Counted from the first letter of the stretch, positions 17,889 through 27,369 are shown. The stretch is DNA of 64,000 nucleotides from Nocardia niigatensis NBRC 100131 (GCF_000308655.1 NZ_BAGC01000033.1:124001-188000); one strand, 5' to 3'. Made by a program: numbers and translations. The notes: a model not told the origin generated them from the sequence alone.

Positions 17889-19232
17889 ATGCCGGCATCT
17901 CGCACCCTGGGACTCGTGGCGCTGGCCGCGACGGTCATCCTGACCGCCGCCTGCGGTGCGCGATCGGAGACGGGCTCGGGGACGCCCACGGTGGCTGTCC
18001 ACGGCGATGCCGGCAACGCGGTGAACACGATTGCGGCGCAGGCGATCAGCGATCTGCAACGGTATTGGGCCGAGCAGTTCCCGAAGCTGTACGGCCAGCC
18101 GTACCGGCCGGTCACCGGTGGGTTCTACGCGGTCACGCCGTCGACGGGACCGCTGCCGCCGTGCGCGAATTCGGCGGCCGATATCGCGGGCAACGCCTAT
18201 TACTGCGCGGACCAGGATGTGGTGGCCTGGGATGTCGAGAGCCTGTTGCCGTCACTTCGGAAGAGCTACGGTGACTTCGTCATTCCCATCGTGCTCGCTC
18301 ACGAATGGGGGCATGCCGTGCAGGCGCGGGCCGGTTTCCACGGGCTCACGGTGACCAAGGAGATCCAGGCCGATTGCTTCGCCGGAGCCTGGGCCGCGGA
18401 CGTGGCCGCCGGGCACAGCTCCTTCCACGCCACCGCCTCCGACCTCGACAGCGCTCTGGCCGGATTCCTGTCCCTGCGAGACGAACCCGGAACCGACAAG
18501 ACGAGCGGGTCGGCCCACGGCAGCGGATTCGATCGGGTCAGTTCCTTCCAGACCGGGTTCGACAATGGCCCGGGCGCCTGCAAGGACTATCGGGACGGCA
18601 CTCCCGCGGTCATCGAACTGCCGTTCCGGTCCGCCGCCGACGCGGCCTCCGGCGGCAACGCCTCCTACGATCAGGTCGTCCAGTTGGCCCCGGTGGATCT
18701 GGAGGACTACTGGTCCGCGGTGTATCCGGCGTTGTTCAGCGCACCGTGGAAGCCGGTGCGGCAGGTGCTGGGGTTCGATCCGCGCCGCGCCCCGAGCTGT
18801 GGCGGCTCACCGACCGATTCGTACAGCCTGTTCTATTGCGTGCCCGACAATTTCATCGGATACGACGGTGTCCGGACCATGCCCGAGTTCTATGACGAGG
18901 GCGGCGATTTCGCGGTCGCGACGCTGCTGGCCACCCAGTACGGTCTCGCCGTAGAGGCCCGCGACGGCGACACTTCCGACGAGCGCACCGCCTCGCTGCG
19001 AGGTGACTGTTATGCCGGCGCGTGGGCCGCCAGCGTGTTGCTGGAGAACCGGCCCACCAGCAATATCCGCATGTCACCCGGTGATCTGGACAAGGCCCTC
19101 GCCGCGCTGCTCGTATTCCGCGGCCAGGATTCGACCGACCGGCAGGGCAGTGGATACACGCGCGTCGAGGCCTATCGGGATGGACTGCTCAACGGCGCGA
19201 AAGCCTGTACGGGGACCATGCCGGGCGCGTGA
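17889..19232 (+). CDS. Lipoprotein with duplicated zinc-metallopeptidase-like domain
   Basis: The 447-residue exported protein has lipobox LTAAC (Cys22). The first half (about 45-235) is a neutral zinc metallopeptidase domain with HEWGH at 138-142 and a downstream EIQADCFAGAWA that supplies the third ligand. The second half (about 260-440) is clearly homologous (FYCVPDNFIGYDG ... GDCYAGAWAASV matching YYCADQDVVAWDV ... ADCFAGAWAADV), but HEWGH is replaced by TQYGL and the EIQAD glutamate by serine. So only the first half can bind zinc catalytically. AAGGAG precedes the ATG at 17889. Confidence 0.85.
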   Translation: MPASRTLGLVALAATVILTAACGARSETGSGTPTVAVHGDAGNAVNTIAAQAISDLQRYWAEQFPKLYGQPYRPVTGGFYAVTPSTGPLPPCANSAADIAGNAYYCADQDVVAWDVESLLPSLRKSYGDFVIPIVLAHEWGHAVQARAGFHGLTVTKEIQADCFAGAWAADVAAGHSSFHATASDLDSALAGFLSLRDEPGTDKTSGSAHGSGFDRVSSFQTGFDNGPGACKDYRDGTPAVIELPFRSAADAASGGNASYDQVVQLAPVDLEDYWSAVYPALFSAPWKPVRQVLGFDPRRAPSCGGSPTDSYSLFYCVPDNFIGYDGVRTMPEFYDEGGDFAVATLLATQYGLAVEARDGDTSDERTASLRGDCYAGAWAASVLLENRPTSNIRMSPGDLDKALAALLVFRGQDSTDRQGSGYTRVEAYRDGLLNGAKACTGTMPGA

Positions 19233-19275
19233 ACCGGCACCCGGCAGCCTCGGTCACCGGTGTCCGGCGATCGTG

Positions 19276-22200
19276 TCACTCGTGCGGGCGGACTCGGCGC
19301 AGCTCGGCGACCCGGGCCGAGAGCAGCGGATCCCAGGCGTGCTCGCCGGTGGCGTCTGCGATTCCTTGTGCCCGGGCCAGCAATTCGAGCGCCGCAGCCG
19401 ATCGGTGGTGGCGAGCTTCGATATCGGCGAGCAGGGCGAGGAAGAACGGGGCCATGACGGTGCTGCCGTCCTCGGTGATGGCGTCGAAGGCCCTGAAGGC
19501 GGTGGCGGGGTCGGTGTTCTCGCCGGTGAGGGTGCGTGCCCACACTTCGACCACCTTGGCGCAGGCCGCCCATTGTCCGCCGCCCGCAGCGCTGAGATCC
19601 CCGTATACGGCCTCGGCGGCGGCCGCGGTGCCCTCGGTGATGCCCAGCACCCCATAGGTCTCGACGAGAGTCAGCCGCGCGGCGAGGATATTGAAGACGT
19701 CGCCGCGAGACCGGGCCAGCTCCAACGATATCCGGCAATAGTCGGCGGCGGCGTCGCGGTTGCCGCGTAGGGCCTCCATCAGACCCATCCAGCAGTACAC
19801 CCGGGGATGGAAGAAATGTGTGGGGTCGCTGACCGTCTCCGGCGGCGGGAAGGTCTCGAGCATACGGTGTGCGCGGTCCAGCATCTCGTCCCTGTGTCCC
19901 CGCAGTCCGGTGGCCATGACGTCCACGAAGGCGCTCGCCACCCCGGCGGCGGGATCGTGGGAGACCGCGTAGCGGGCTCGGAGGCCGTGCGCGATGACCT
20001 CGGCTTCGTCGAGGCGGCCGCGGGCGCACAGCATCATGCAGCGCATGGCGGCCGCGCTGTAGAAGTCGCGTCCGTCGATCTGCTCGCCGAGTTCGAACGC
20101 GCGCTGTACCGCGTCCAGGGCGGTGACGCTGGTCTGGCCGTGCAGGATGCCGCGGGCCCCGGCCAGGTGCAGCCAGAGCGCCGACTGCCGTTCCAGCAGT
20201 TCGGGTTTGGCGGGCAGGCGGCGGCAGATCTGGAGCGCGTGCTCGGCCAGGGTGGCGATGTCGGCGTAGGCGGATCGGGCGAGGGCGCGCTGGATCACGG
20301 TCTCGTGGATCTCCAGGGCCGCATGGGTATTGATCTCGGTGCCCGCCTGCCAGGCGTGATCGGCGGCCGCGATGGCCTCTTCGTAGGGCGAGGCCGCGAG
20401 TGCGGTAGCGCGATCCGAGGCGATGGCGGCGTGCGCGGCGCTCCGCTCGGCCACGGGGATCCGGGTCAGTACCGCGTCTCGCAGCAGACCATGACTGAAG
20501 CTGAACATGCCGGGTCGATCCCGGTGCTCGTCGAGCAGACCCGTCTCGTAGGCCGGGCGCAGCCGGGCCCGGACGGTCCGGACCGGGGAGTCGAGGATGC
20601 CCGCTAGTGTCGCGACATCGAACTCCGGGCCGATCACCGCGGCAGCCGACAGCGCGCGCCGGCCGGGCTTGCCGAGGACCGCCAGTCGTCGGCCGACCGC
20701 GGCGGCGACCGCATCGGGGACAGCGTCGAGGTCGGATCCGGTGAGGCCGCCCGATTGTGCGCCGACCGCGAGCGATCGGGCCAGTTCCTTGATGTAGAAG
20801 GGATTTCCGCGGGCATGCGTCCACAGGTGCTCGGACAGTTCTGGCGTGACGGGCGCGCCGCTGAGTTGCTCGATGAGCCGGCCGGCCGCGTCGCGATCGA
20901 CGCCCCGCAAAGGCACTGTCGAGATGTCGCTCGACCCGGTGAGCTTCTCATACAGCTGTCGGTTGACCGGGCGTCCCACGCCGAAATACGTCCAGGTGCA
21001 GACGATCTGGATGGGCAGGCGGGCGCTGTGCGCGGCCAGCATGAGCAGGACGCTGCCGGAGGTGGAATCGGCCAGGTGCAGGTCGTCGATGACCAGCAGG
21101 AGCGGGCGCAGGGCGGACAGCTCGGCCAGGGCGGTCACGATGCTCTCGAAGAGCGGGAATCCGTTGGCGGCGGGCGCCGTCGTCGCCTCGCCGGCGTGCC
21201 ATTCGGGTACCAGTGCGTCGATGACGCCGGGTGCTCTGTGGCGTACCCTGTTCCGGCCCGCCTCACCGAACTCGTCGCCCAGCCCGCGCAGGATCTGGAT
21301 CCACATCCACAGCTGGGGGACGCGAATACCGGCTGGGTGTGCCGCCCAGGCGACGGTCATCCCGGCCTCGCGGGCCCGGTCGGACAGTGCGTCGACGACG
21401 GACGTCTTGCCGATTCCGCTCTCGCCGGTCACCACGATCAGGCCGCCCGACCCGGTGCGTGCGCGCATCACCGAGTCGGTGAGCGTGCCGAGTTCGTTCG
21501 CACGGCCGACCAGGACCGGCCGCCGGGCCTCCGGCGCGGCTGCGACGAGCGTTGCGGGCGTGGACCTTCCGAGTAGCAGGTCGGCGGAGTTGTCGCTGAT
21601 CTTGCGATACAGGGTGCGCAGATCGTTGCCGGGCGGTGCCCCCACCTCTCGGTCCAGGGTGTCGCGGGCGCGCTCGAAGGCGCCCAGGGCGTCGGGACCG
21701 CGTCCGCTGCGGAAGAGCGCGAGCATCAGATGGCCCCACAGCTTCTCGTGCACCGGATCGTTCGCGAGGGCGGCCTCGAGTTCGGGTATCAGATCGCTGC
21801 CGCGGCCCATCCGCAGTGCGGCGTCGAATCGGGATTCGATCGCGAGCCGGCGCAGCGCCGTGTATCGCAACACCTCCGGGTGCGCGAACTCGTGGTCGGC
21901 GAATTCGCCGAAAGGCGTTCCGCGCCAGAGTCGCAACGCCGTGGTGAGCTTGTCGAACCCCAGCGTCGGGTCGTCGTGGCCGAGTGCCGTGCGTCCCTCG
22001 TCGACCAGGTGCTCGAAGGTGGCGAGGTCGAGCCGATCCGCCTCCAGCAGGGTCAGTCGATAGCCGAGCGGCCGGGTCTCCAGGCGCGCCGGGGCATCGG
22101 CGGGCAGGCATCGGCGGAGATTGGAGATATAGGACCGCAGCGATACCAGTCCCTTGGTGGGCGGCTCGTCACGCCAGAGCGCGTCGGTGAGCCGGTCGAC

Positions 22201-22335
22201 GCTGACGACCGTGCCGCGCCCGGCCAGCAGGACCGCGAGCACACATCGCTGTTTCGGCCCGCCCAGCGCCGCCGGGGTTCCGTCGACGCACACCTCGATC
22301 GCGCCGAACAGTGAGTACTCGACCGGGCGGGTCAT
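19276..22335 (-). CDS. SARP/AfsR-type transcriptional regulator with AAA ATPase and TPR-like region
   Basis: The 1019-residue regulator has an OmpR-like winged helix at about 5-95 (LFGAIEVCVDGTPAALGGPKQR, LRSYISNLRRCL), a bacterial transcriptional activator domain at about 100-245 (LDLATFEHLVDEGR ... LYRKI), an AAA/NTPase domain from about 275 (Walker A TGESGIGKTS near 300; LLLVIDDLHLAD) and a helical repeat C-terminal region with TPR-like spacing. Such proteins activate secondary-metabolite or stress regulons when bound to ATP. ATG at 22335 is preferred over the TTG at 22362. No biosynthetic cluster lies next to it, so its targets are unknown. Confidence 0.9.
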   Translation of the reverse strand: MTRPVEYSLFGAIEVCVDGTPAALGGPKQRCVLAVLLAGRGTVVSVDRLTDALWRDEPPTKGLVSLRSYISNLRRCLPADAPARLETRPLGYRLTLLEADRLDLATFEHLVDEGRTALGHDDPTLGFDKLTTALRLWRGTPFGEFADHEFAHPEVLRYTALRRLAIESRFDAALRMGRGSDLIPELEAALANDPVHEKLWGHLMLALFRSGRGPDALGAFERARDTLDREVGAPPGNDLRTLYRKISDNSADLLLGRSTPATLVAAAPEARRPVLVGRANELGTLTDSVMRARTGSGGLIVVTGESGIGKTSVVDALSDRAREAGMTVAWAAHPAGIRVPQLWMWIQILRGLGDEFGEAGRNRVRHRAPGVIDALVPEWHAGEATTAPAANGFPLFESIVTALAELSALRPLLLVIDDLHLADSTSGSVLLMLAAHSARLPIQIVCTWTYFGVGRPVNRQLYEKLTGSSDISTVPLRGVDRDAAGRLIEQLSGAPVTPELSEHLWTHARGNPFYIKELARSLAVGAQSGGLTGSDLDAVPDAVAAAVGRRLAVLGKPGRRALSAAAVIGPEFDVATLAGILDSPVRTVRARLRPAYETGLLDEHRDRPGMFSFSHGLLRDAVLTRIPVAERSAAHAAIASDRATALAASPYEEAIAAADHAWQAGTEINTHAALEIHETVIQRALARSAYADIATLAEHALQICRRLPAKPELLERQSALWLHLAGARGILHGQTSVTALDAVQRAFELGEQIDGRDFYSAAAMRCMMLCARGRLDEAEVIAHGLRARYAVSHDPAAGVASAFVDVMATGLRGHRDEMLDRAHRMLETFPPPETVSDPTHFFHPRVYCWMGLMEALRGNRDAAADYCRISLELARSRGDVFNILAARLTLVETYGVLGITEGTAAAAEAVYGDLSAAGGGQWAACAKVVEVWARTLTGENTDPATAFRAFDAITEDGSTVMAPFFLALLADIEARHHRSAAALELLARAQGIADATGEHAWDPLLSARVAELRRVRPHE

Positions 22336-22752
22336 GCGGATGTGTCTCTCTCGTACGGGCAAACGCGGCGGGAACCGCAGATTTGGTTTTTAACACGTTC
22401 CGGCGTGCATCGCCCCCCGGTCAGCGGAATTCAGCGCATGAGAGGCAACCACCCGCAGAGCGCGGCACCGGCTGCCGATGCCACTGGGATTCGGCGGCGG
22501 TGATCGCGGGAAGCCGTGCACTGACAGGCAGTTTCGAGCACGTCCGGATCTGGTGCGGCAGTAGGAAACCCCGGGGCGGTGCGGCGTGGTCGTATGCGAC
22601 ACGGACCGCCGACGCGCCGACTGGTTTGCTGACAACTTGCCAGTGTCTGTACGGTGGCGGGCGCCGTCGCGAAACCCAGTGGCGTGCTCCAGTTTCAGCG
22701 ATGGTTCGAACTGTTCAAGAGACTAGTTCTGAGGAAGAAGGGGGCGCCGGTG

Positions 22753-22968
22753 ATGCCGAACCAGTCGGTGGCGCATCTGGTAGCTGACGTTGTGGCCCGG
22801 TACGGGTCCCTGGATGCGTTCTGTGCCCGGCTGCGGGGCAGCGTCGAGAATCCGACCGAGGAGCTACGGCGGATCACCGGTGAATGCGGTCCGCAGGCGG
22901 TCACGGACCGCACACGCGCGGGCTCGCCGGCCGCTGCCGATAGCGCCAGGCACCGGGGAACGGTGTAA
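22753..22968 (+). CDS. Small protein of unknown function
   Basis: The 71-residue ORF starts at an ATG with GAAGAAGG nearby upstream. The N-terminal half is helical and regular (SVAHLVADVVARYGSLDAFCARLRGSVENPTEELRRITGE); the C-terminal half is polar. A perfect 15-bp terminator hairpin 53 bases downstream supports a real transcript. No family is recognised. The 390-base stretch before it (22363-22752) holds no other ORF or motif that I can support. Confidence 0.5.
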   Translation: MPNQSVAHLVADVVARYGSLDAFCARLRGSVENPTEELRRITGECGPQAVTDRTRAGSPAAADSARHRGTV

Positions 22969-23020
22969 GGGCCGGTCCTGGTCAGCACTGCCGACCGGGC
23001 ACCGGCGCGACCGCACGACG

Positions 23021-23056
23021 ACGGCCCGGACGCCGCGGAGACGGCGTCCGGGCCGT
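23021..23056 (+). terminator. Hairpin terminator
   Basis: ACGGCCCGGACGCCG and CGGCGTCCGGGCCGT make a perfect 15-bp stem with a 6-base loop, after the small gene ending at 22968. The trailing GCTTGCCC has no U tract. Confidence 0.75.
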
Positions 23057-23110
23057 GCTTGCCCTGGCACTGCATGCGCTGCCCAGCGCTACTGCTGGGC
23101 ACCGGAGGGC

Positions 23111-23362
23111 CTACGGCACCACCGGAAGGCGGGTGTCTGAAGTCCGCCACCGGCGGTGTTGGGGGTGCATTTCCTCTACGGTGCCGCGCAGTGCGCCGCA
23201 CAGTGCCGAGGCCATTCCCCGACTGACCAAAGTCCGTCGGTGCTCATGAGTTTCACGTATCAGCCACGGTTGGGCAGGTCGAGAGCTCTGGAAGGCACAG
23301 ACGGTCGGTACATGTGTCACAACCGGTCGGTCTGTAATGAACCGCTCTGCCATCAGGGACAT
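23111..23362 (-). CDS. Small unknown ORF coupled to upstream gene
   Basis: This 83-residue ORF starts at an ATG that overlaps the stop of the gene at 23353 by 10 bases, with GAGGGG seven bases before the ATG. That arrangement suggests translational coupling. The product is rich in Arg, Thr and His (ETHEHRRTLVSRGMASALCGALRGT) with two cysteines and no membrane segment. No family is recognised and composition alone is not decisive. Confidence 0.35.
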   Translation of the reverse strand: MSLMAERFITDRPVVTHVPTVCAFQSSRPAQPWLIRETHEHRRTLVSRGMASALCGALRGTVEEMHPQHRRWRTSDTRLPVVP

Positions 23363-24009
23363 GATCGATCCCCTCGCTCGGTGATCCACCCGGCGTCGAT
23401 GGACTCGTCGCTGTCGAGGACGACGAATTCCCGCTCGGCGGACAGTACTTCGTAATCGTCGGCCCGCAGCGCGGCCAGCAGGGCCGTGTGGCGGACCGCG
23501 GCGGTGGCGTCACCGACCAGTCGGCAGCGCTGCGTGACAAAGCGTTCCGCGCTGCCGTCCGGCCGGGTGCGCCGGGCATTGGCCGACAGGTGCGCGTCGT
23601 GCCCAGCGGCGAGATCCGCGAGTGCGCGCACATCGGTGCCCGGTGTGAGCAGCAGTTTGACGTGATGCTCGAAGTAGTAGCCCGCCCCCAGCGTCGCGGC
23701 CGCGTCGTCATCGGCGGGTACTCCCGTCGCCCACGGCGTCGCCTCGATCTTGACCCGCACCACCTCGAATCCCGCCGCGCCGAGCCGCGCGGCCAACGCC
23801 ATCATCGAATCCCGCACCGCGGGAAGCGATCCCATGGCGGGCACGGTGAGCATCGGCTGGTCGATCACCCGTCCGCGTTCCAGCACGATGTGCGCGAACT
23901 TCAATCCATGCGCTGCGGCATACCGTTCGAGTCGTTCGGCCTCACCCGCCCGCACCGTCAGATGTGTTTCGAAGTCGCCGTGGAAGATCGGTGGAGCGGT
24001 CACTGTCAC
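23353..24009 (-). CDS. Conserved protein of unknown function
   Basis: This 218-residue soluble protein contains PPIFHGDFETHLTVRAGEAERLERYAAAHGLKFAHIVLERG, then DSMMALAARLGAAGFEVVRVKIEATPW, GYYFEHHVKLLL and a tail DDYEVLSAEREFVVLDSDESIDAGW. The alternating strands and the ETHLTV/FEHHVKLLL pair look like a duplicated alpha/beta domain with conserved histidines; no enzyme family is recognised. GTG at 24009 is taken as the start; an in-frame TTG at 24189 would add 60 residues of unlikely composition. An IdeR-like box and a strong hairpin lie in its upstream region, so iron regulation is possible. Confidence 0.7.
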   Translation of the reverse strand: MTVTAPPIFHGDFETHLTVRAGEAERLERYAAAHGLKFAHIVLERGRVIDQPMLTVPAMGSLPAVRDSMMALAARLGAAGFEVVRVKIEATPWATGVPADDDAAATLGAGYYFEHHVKLLLTPGTDVRALADLAAGHDAHLSANARRTRPDGSAERFVTQRCRLVGDATAAVRHTALLAALRADDYEVLSAEREFVVLDSDESIDAGWITERGDRSCP

Positions 24010-24084
24010 CGCGCCATCCTCGCAAACCAACCACGATGGCGTCGCACGGTTTTCGGCACCGATCGGTGCGCCCGACAATGAAGA

Positions 24085-24128
24085 GGCGGTGGGCTCCACA
24101 CAATCTCGTGACTGTGGAACCCACCGCC
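24085..24128 (-). terminator. Strong hairpin in the leader of the 23353-24009 gene
   Basis: GGCGGTGGGCTCCACA and TGTGGAACCCACCGCC pair over 15 of 16 positions (one C/A mismatch) with a 12-base loop. In the minus direction TCTTCATT follows. It lies between the IdeR-like box at 24191 and the GTG at 24009, so it may be an attenuator or the end of a short upstream transcript. Confidence 0.5.
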
Positions 24129-24190
24129 GGCAACAGATCGGGGCCACCGCAGCCCTCGGGGCCTCGCTCGATCCTGACGCCGAAACCAAG

Positions 24191-24210
24191 TGTAGGTCAG
24201 GCTTACCTAA
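24191..24210. promoter_or_regulatory. Second IdeR/DtxR-like iron box
   Basis: TGTAGGTCAGGCTTACCTAA matches the IdeR/DtxR consensus closely, with AGGT and ACCT arms around CAGGCT. It lies in the 416-base gap between the divergent genes at 24009 (minus) and 24426 (plus), so either could be controlled. The rest of the gap shows only the hairpin at 24085-24128. Confidence 0.65.
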
Positions 24211-24425
24211 CTAGGCAAGCAGATCTCGAAATGCCCCGTTTGCCCTAGCTCTAATCGAGCCAGAATCCGCCATCCGACGCCGCGCGTGATCGAGATCGCC
24301 GTCGACGAGCGGACCGGCTGCTGCTTTGCCCAGCCCCGGCCGGGGTGGACTGCGTCCCTGTCGTGACCGCCGCAGTAACACCCGGTTTGCTCACCAGGAT
24401 TCTGAGGCTGGCTAAGCTTCGGGGC

Positions 24426-24896
24426 ATGACCGCTGATGAGCATGCGAATAAGGGTGCTGAGGACTTTTCTTCGATCAAGTCCATGGCCGATGTGACGCCT
24501 GAACTGATGAACAAGTTCAGTGAGGGGACCTTCACGGATCTGCTGGGATTGAAGTACACGGCGTTGGGGCCGGATGGGGCTACCGCGGAATGGGTGGTTA
24601 CGCCGCAGCAGCATCAGCCGGCGGGGATCGCGAACGGTGGGGTGTACTGCACGGTGATCGAGACGCTGGCCAGTGTGTCGGCCGGGGTGTGGCTGGGGGA
24701 TCGGGGGTCGGTTGTGGGGGTCAACAACAACACCGACTTCCTGCGGGCCGTGCGGGAGGGGAAGTTGACCGGGGTGGCGACGCCGATTCATCGGGGGCGG
24801 TCGCAGCAGTTGTGGCAGGTGGTGATCACCGACGAGCAGGATCGGACCGTGGCTCGCGGGCAGGTGCGGTTGCAGAATCTGAGTCCGCAGAACTGA
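24426..24896 (+). CDS. PaaI-type hotdog-fold thioesterase
   Basis: This 156-residue hotdog protein has FTDLLGLKYTALGPDGATAEWVV, HQPAGIANGGVYCTVIETLAS (the family HxxxG...HGG-like substrate loop, here NGG) and NNNTDFLRAVREGKLTGVATPIHRGR. PaaI/YbgC-like enzymes hydrolyse aromatic or acyl-CoA thioesters in the cytosol. It sits directly upstream of ureA as Rv1847 does in M. tuberculosis, which supports orthology. The physiological substrate is unknown. The ATG at 24426 is chosen over an upstream in-frame ATG because the family begins here. Confidence 0.85.
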   Translation: MTADEHANKGAEDFSSIKSMADVTPELMNKFSEGTFTDLLGLKYTALGPDGATAEWVVTPQQHQPAGIANGGVYCTVIETLASVSAGVWLGDRGSVVGVNNNTDFLRAVREGKLTGVATPIHRGRSQQLWQVVITDEQDRTVARGQVRLQNLSPQN

Positions 24897-25023
24897 ACGG
24901 GGGGAGCGGAATCCGAGGGGCCGGGATGTGGGGTGTGGGTCGTGTCTTACTGAAACATGCTGGTAACGCGGGTCGTGCCAGAATGGCCGACGATCCGATC
25001 CCGCGATTCGACGAGGAGTCCGA

Positions 25024-25326
25024 ATGCGACTGTCGCCGCACGAGCAGGAGCGCCTGCTGCTGAGTTACGCGGCCGAGCTGGCCCGGCGGCGACAGGCCCG
25101 TGGACTCAAGCTCAATCACCCCGAGTCGATCGCCATCATCACCGATCACGTGCTCGAGGGCGCGCGCGACGGGCGGACCGTCGCCGAGCTGATGGCCTCC
25201 GGCCGGACCGTGCTCACCCGCGCCGATGTCATGGTCGGCGTCCCGGAGATGATCCGCGACGTGCAGGTGGAGGCCACCTTCCCGGACGGCACCAAGCTCG
25301 TCACCGTCCACGACCCGATCGGATGA
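25024..25326 (+). CDS. ureA: Urease gamma subunit
   Basis: The 100-residue protein is the full-length Ure[36 protein letters not shown], then [31 protein letters not shown]. The ATG has AGGAG about seven bases upstream. Its stop overlaps the ureB start by 4 bases (ATGA). With UreB and UreC it forms the structural apo-urease (UreABC)3 that hydrolyses urea to ammonia and carbamate in the cytosol. Urease in mycolates supports nitrogen acquisition and acid resistance. Confidence 0.98.
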   Translation: MRLSPHEQERLLLSYAAELARRRQARGLKLNHPESIAIITDHVLEGARDGRTVAELMASGRTVLTRADVMVGVPEMIRDVQVEATFPDGTKLVTVHDPIG

Positions 25327-25643
25327 CGCGCGTGATTCCCGGCGAATACCTCTGTGCCGAGGGCATGATCGAGCTCAACACGGGCGCGGCGCGCATCGAA
25401 CTGGACGTGGTCAATACCGGCGACCGTCCGGTGCAGGTCGGCTCGCACGTGCACTTCCCGCAGGCCAATTCCGCGCTGGAGTTCGATCGCGCCGCCGCCC
25501 ACGGCCACCGCCTCGACATTCCCGCCGGTACCGCGGTGCGCTTCGAACCCGGTCTGGGGCAGCGGGTTTCGCTGGTCCCGCTGGGCGGCGCCCGTGAAGT
25601 GCACGGAATCAGCCTCACCCCGCCCGGAAAGCTGGATGCCTGA
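25323..25643 (+). CDS. ureB: Urease beta subunit
   Basis: The 106-residue UreB has [52 protein letters not shown] and [21 protein letters not shown], the complete beta-subunit fold. The start is the ATG overlapping the ureA stop, and the stop overlaps the ureC start by one base (TGATG), so the three subunits are translationally coupled. As in other actinobacteria the gamma and beta subunits are separate proteins, unlike the fused forms of Helicobacter or plants. Confidence 0.97.
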   Translation: MTRVIPGEYLCAEGMIELNTGAARIELDVVNTGDRPVQVGSHVHFPQANSALEFDRAAAHGHRLDIPAGTAVRFEPGLGQRVSLVPLGGAREVHGISLTPPGKLDA

Positions 25644-27364
25644 TGGCCGAACTGTCCCGCGCCCGCTACGCCGAACTGTTCGGGCCCACCGTCGGTGACC
25701 GGATCCGGCTGGCGGACACCGATCTGCTCATCGAGATCACCGAGGACCGCAGCGGCGGAACGGGTCTCGCCGGTGACGAGGCCGTCTTCGGCGGCGGCAA
25801 GGTGCTGCGTGAATCCATGGGCCAGGCCCGCGCCACCCGCGCCGAGGGCACCCCGGACACCGTCATCACCGGCGTGGTGATCGTCGACCACTGGGGAATC
25901 ATCAAGGCCGACATCGGTATCCGCGACGGCCGCATCGCCGCCATCGGCAAGGCCGGCAACCCCGACACCATGACCGGGGTGCACCCCGACCTGGTGGTGG
26001 GGCCGTCGACCGAGATCATCGCGGGCAACGGCCGCATCGTCACCGCGGGCGCCATCGACTGCCACGTGCACTTCATCTGCCCGCAGATCCTCGACGAGGC
26101 CATGGCCGGCGGCATTACCACCCTCGTCGGCGGTGGCACCGGCCCCGCCGAGGGCTCCAAGGCCACCACCGTGACCCCGGGCGCCTGGCATCTGGCCCGT
26201 ATGCTGGAGTCCACCGACTCGTGGCCGGTGAACATCCTGCTGCTGGGCAAGGGCAACACGGTCCGCGAGGACGCGCTGTGGGAGCAATTGCGCGGCGGCG
26301 CCGGCGGTTTCAAACTGCACGAGGACTGGGGCACCACCCCGGCCGCCATCGACCACTGCCTCACCGTGGCCGACGCGTCCGGCGTGCAGGTGGCGTTGCA
26401 CTCGGACACCCTCAACGAGGCCGGCTTCGTGGAGGACACCCTCGCGGCCATCCGCGGCCGGGCCATCCACTCGTATCACACCGAGGGCGCCGGCGGCGGG
26501 CACGCACCCGACATCATCACCGTCGCTTCGCATCTCAACGTGCTGCCCAGTTCCACCAACCCGACCCGGCCGCACACCATCAACACCCTCGACGAGCACC
26601 TGGACATGCTCATGGTGTGCCATCACCTGAGCCCGTCGATTCCCGAGGATCTGGCGTTCGCGGAGAGCCGGATCCGGCCCTCTACCATCGCGGCCGAGGA
26701 CCTGCTGCACGATCTGGGCGCGATCTCCATGATCGGCAGTGACGCCCAGGCGATGGGCCGCATCGGTGAGGTGGTGATGCGCACCTGGCAGACCGCGCAC
26801 GTCATGAAACGCCGCCGCGGCGCACTGCCCGGCGACGGCGCGGCCGACAACAACCGGGTGCAGCGCTACGTCGCGAAATACACCATCTGCCCGGCGGTCA
26901 CGCACGGCCTCGACGCCGAGATCGGCTCGATCGAGGTCGGCAAACTGGCCGACCTGGTGCTGTGGGAGCCCGCGTTCTTCGGGGTCCGCCCGCACGCGGT
27001 CATCAAGGGCGGCGCGATCGCCTGGGCCGCCATGGGTGACGCCAACGCCTCCATTCCGACCCCGCAGCCGGTGCTGCCGCGTCCCATGTTCGGGGCCGCG
27101 CCGAGCGTGGCGGCCGGAACGTCGCTGCACTTCGTGTCCGAGCAGGCCATCGAGGATGGTCTCGCCAACCGATTGCGGGTCGACCGGAAGCTGGTGCCGG
27201 TGGCCAACGTCCGCCGACGCACCAAGGCCGACCTCCCCAACAACGACGCCATGCCGCGCATCGAGGTCGAACCCGACACCTTCACCGTGCGCGTCGACGG
27301 GGAGGTGTGGACCGAGCAGCCGGCCACGGAGCTGCCGATGGCCCAGCGCTACTTCCTGTTCTGA
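25643..27364 (+). CDS. ureC: Urease alpha (catalytic) subunit
   Basis: The 573-residue UreC has normal family length. Nickel-site features are HVHF near residue 137, the carbamylated lysine in [13 protein letters not shown] (about 223), [18 protein letters not shown] [15 protein letters not shown] near 275 and the flap motif MVCHHLS with Cys about 326. [13 protein letters not shown] carries the proton-relay aspartate. It contributes both nickel ions and the active site. It ends at tandem terminators. The accessory genes that normally follow (ureF, G, D) are found 17 kb further on. Confidence 0.98.
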   Translation: MAELSRARYAELFGPTVGDRIRLADTDLLIEITEDRSGGTGLAGDEAVFGGGKVLRESMGQARATRAEGTPDTVITGVVIVDHWGIIKADIGIRDGRIAAIGKAGNPDTMTGVHPDLVVGPSTEIIAGNGRIVTAGAIDCHVHFICPQILDEAMAGGITTLVGGGTGPAEGSKATTVTPGAWHLARMLESTDSWPVNILLLGKGNTVREDALWEQLRGGAGGFKLHEDWGTTPAAIDHCLTVADASGVQVALHSDTLNEAGFVEDTLAAIRGRAIHSYHTEGAGGGHAPDIITVASHLNVLPSSTNPTRPHTINTLDEHLDMLMVCHHLSPSIPEDLAFAESRIRPSTIAAEDLLHDLGAISMIGSDAQAMGRIGEVVMRTWQTAHVMKRRRGALPGDGAADNNRVQRYVAKYTICPAVTHGLDAEIGSIEVGKLADLVLWEPAFFGVRPHAVIKGGAIAWAAMGDANASIPTPQPVLPRPMFGAAPSVAAGTSLHFVSEQAIEDGLANRLRVDRKLVPVANVRRRTKADLPNNDAMPRIEVEPDTFTVRVDGEVWTEQPATELPMAQRYFLF

Positions 27365-27369
27365 ACCAC

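Noticed and set aside
24010..24189. TTG-initiated extension of the 23353-24009 gene by 60 residues
   Set aside because: The added sequence includes the strong hairpin and has little coding character; the conserved-looking part starts at the GTG at 24009.
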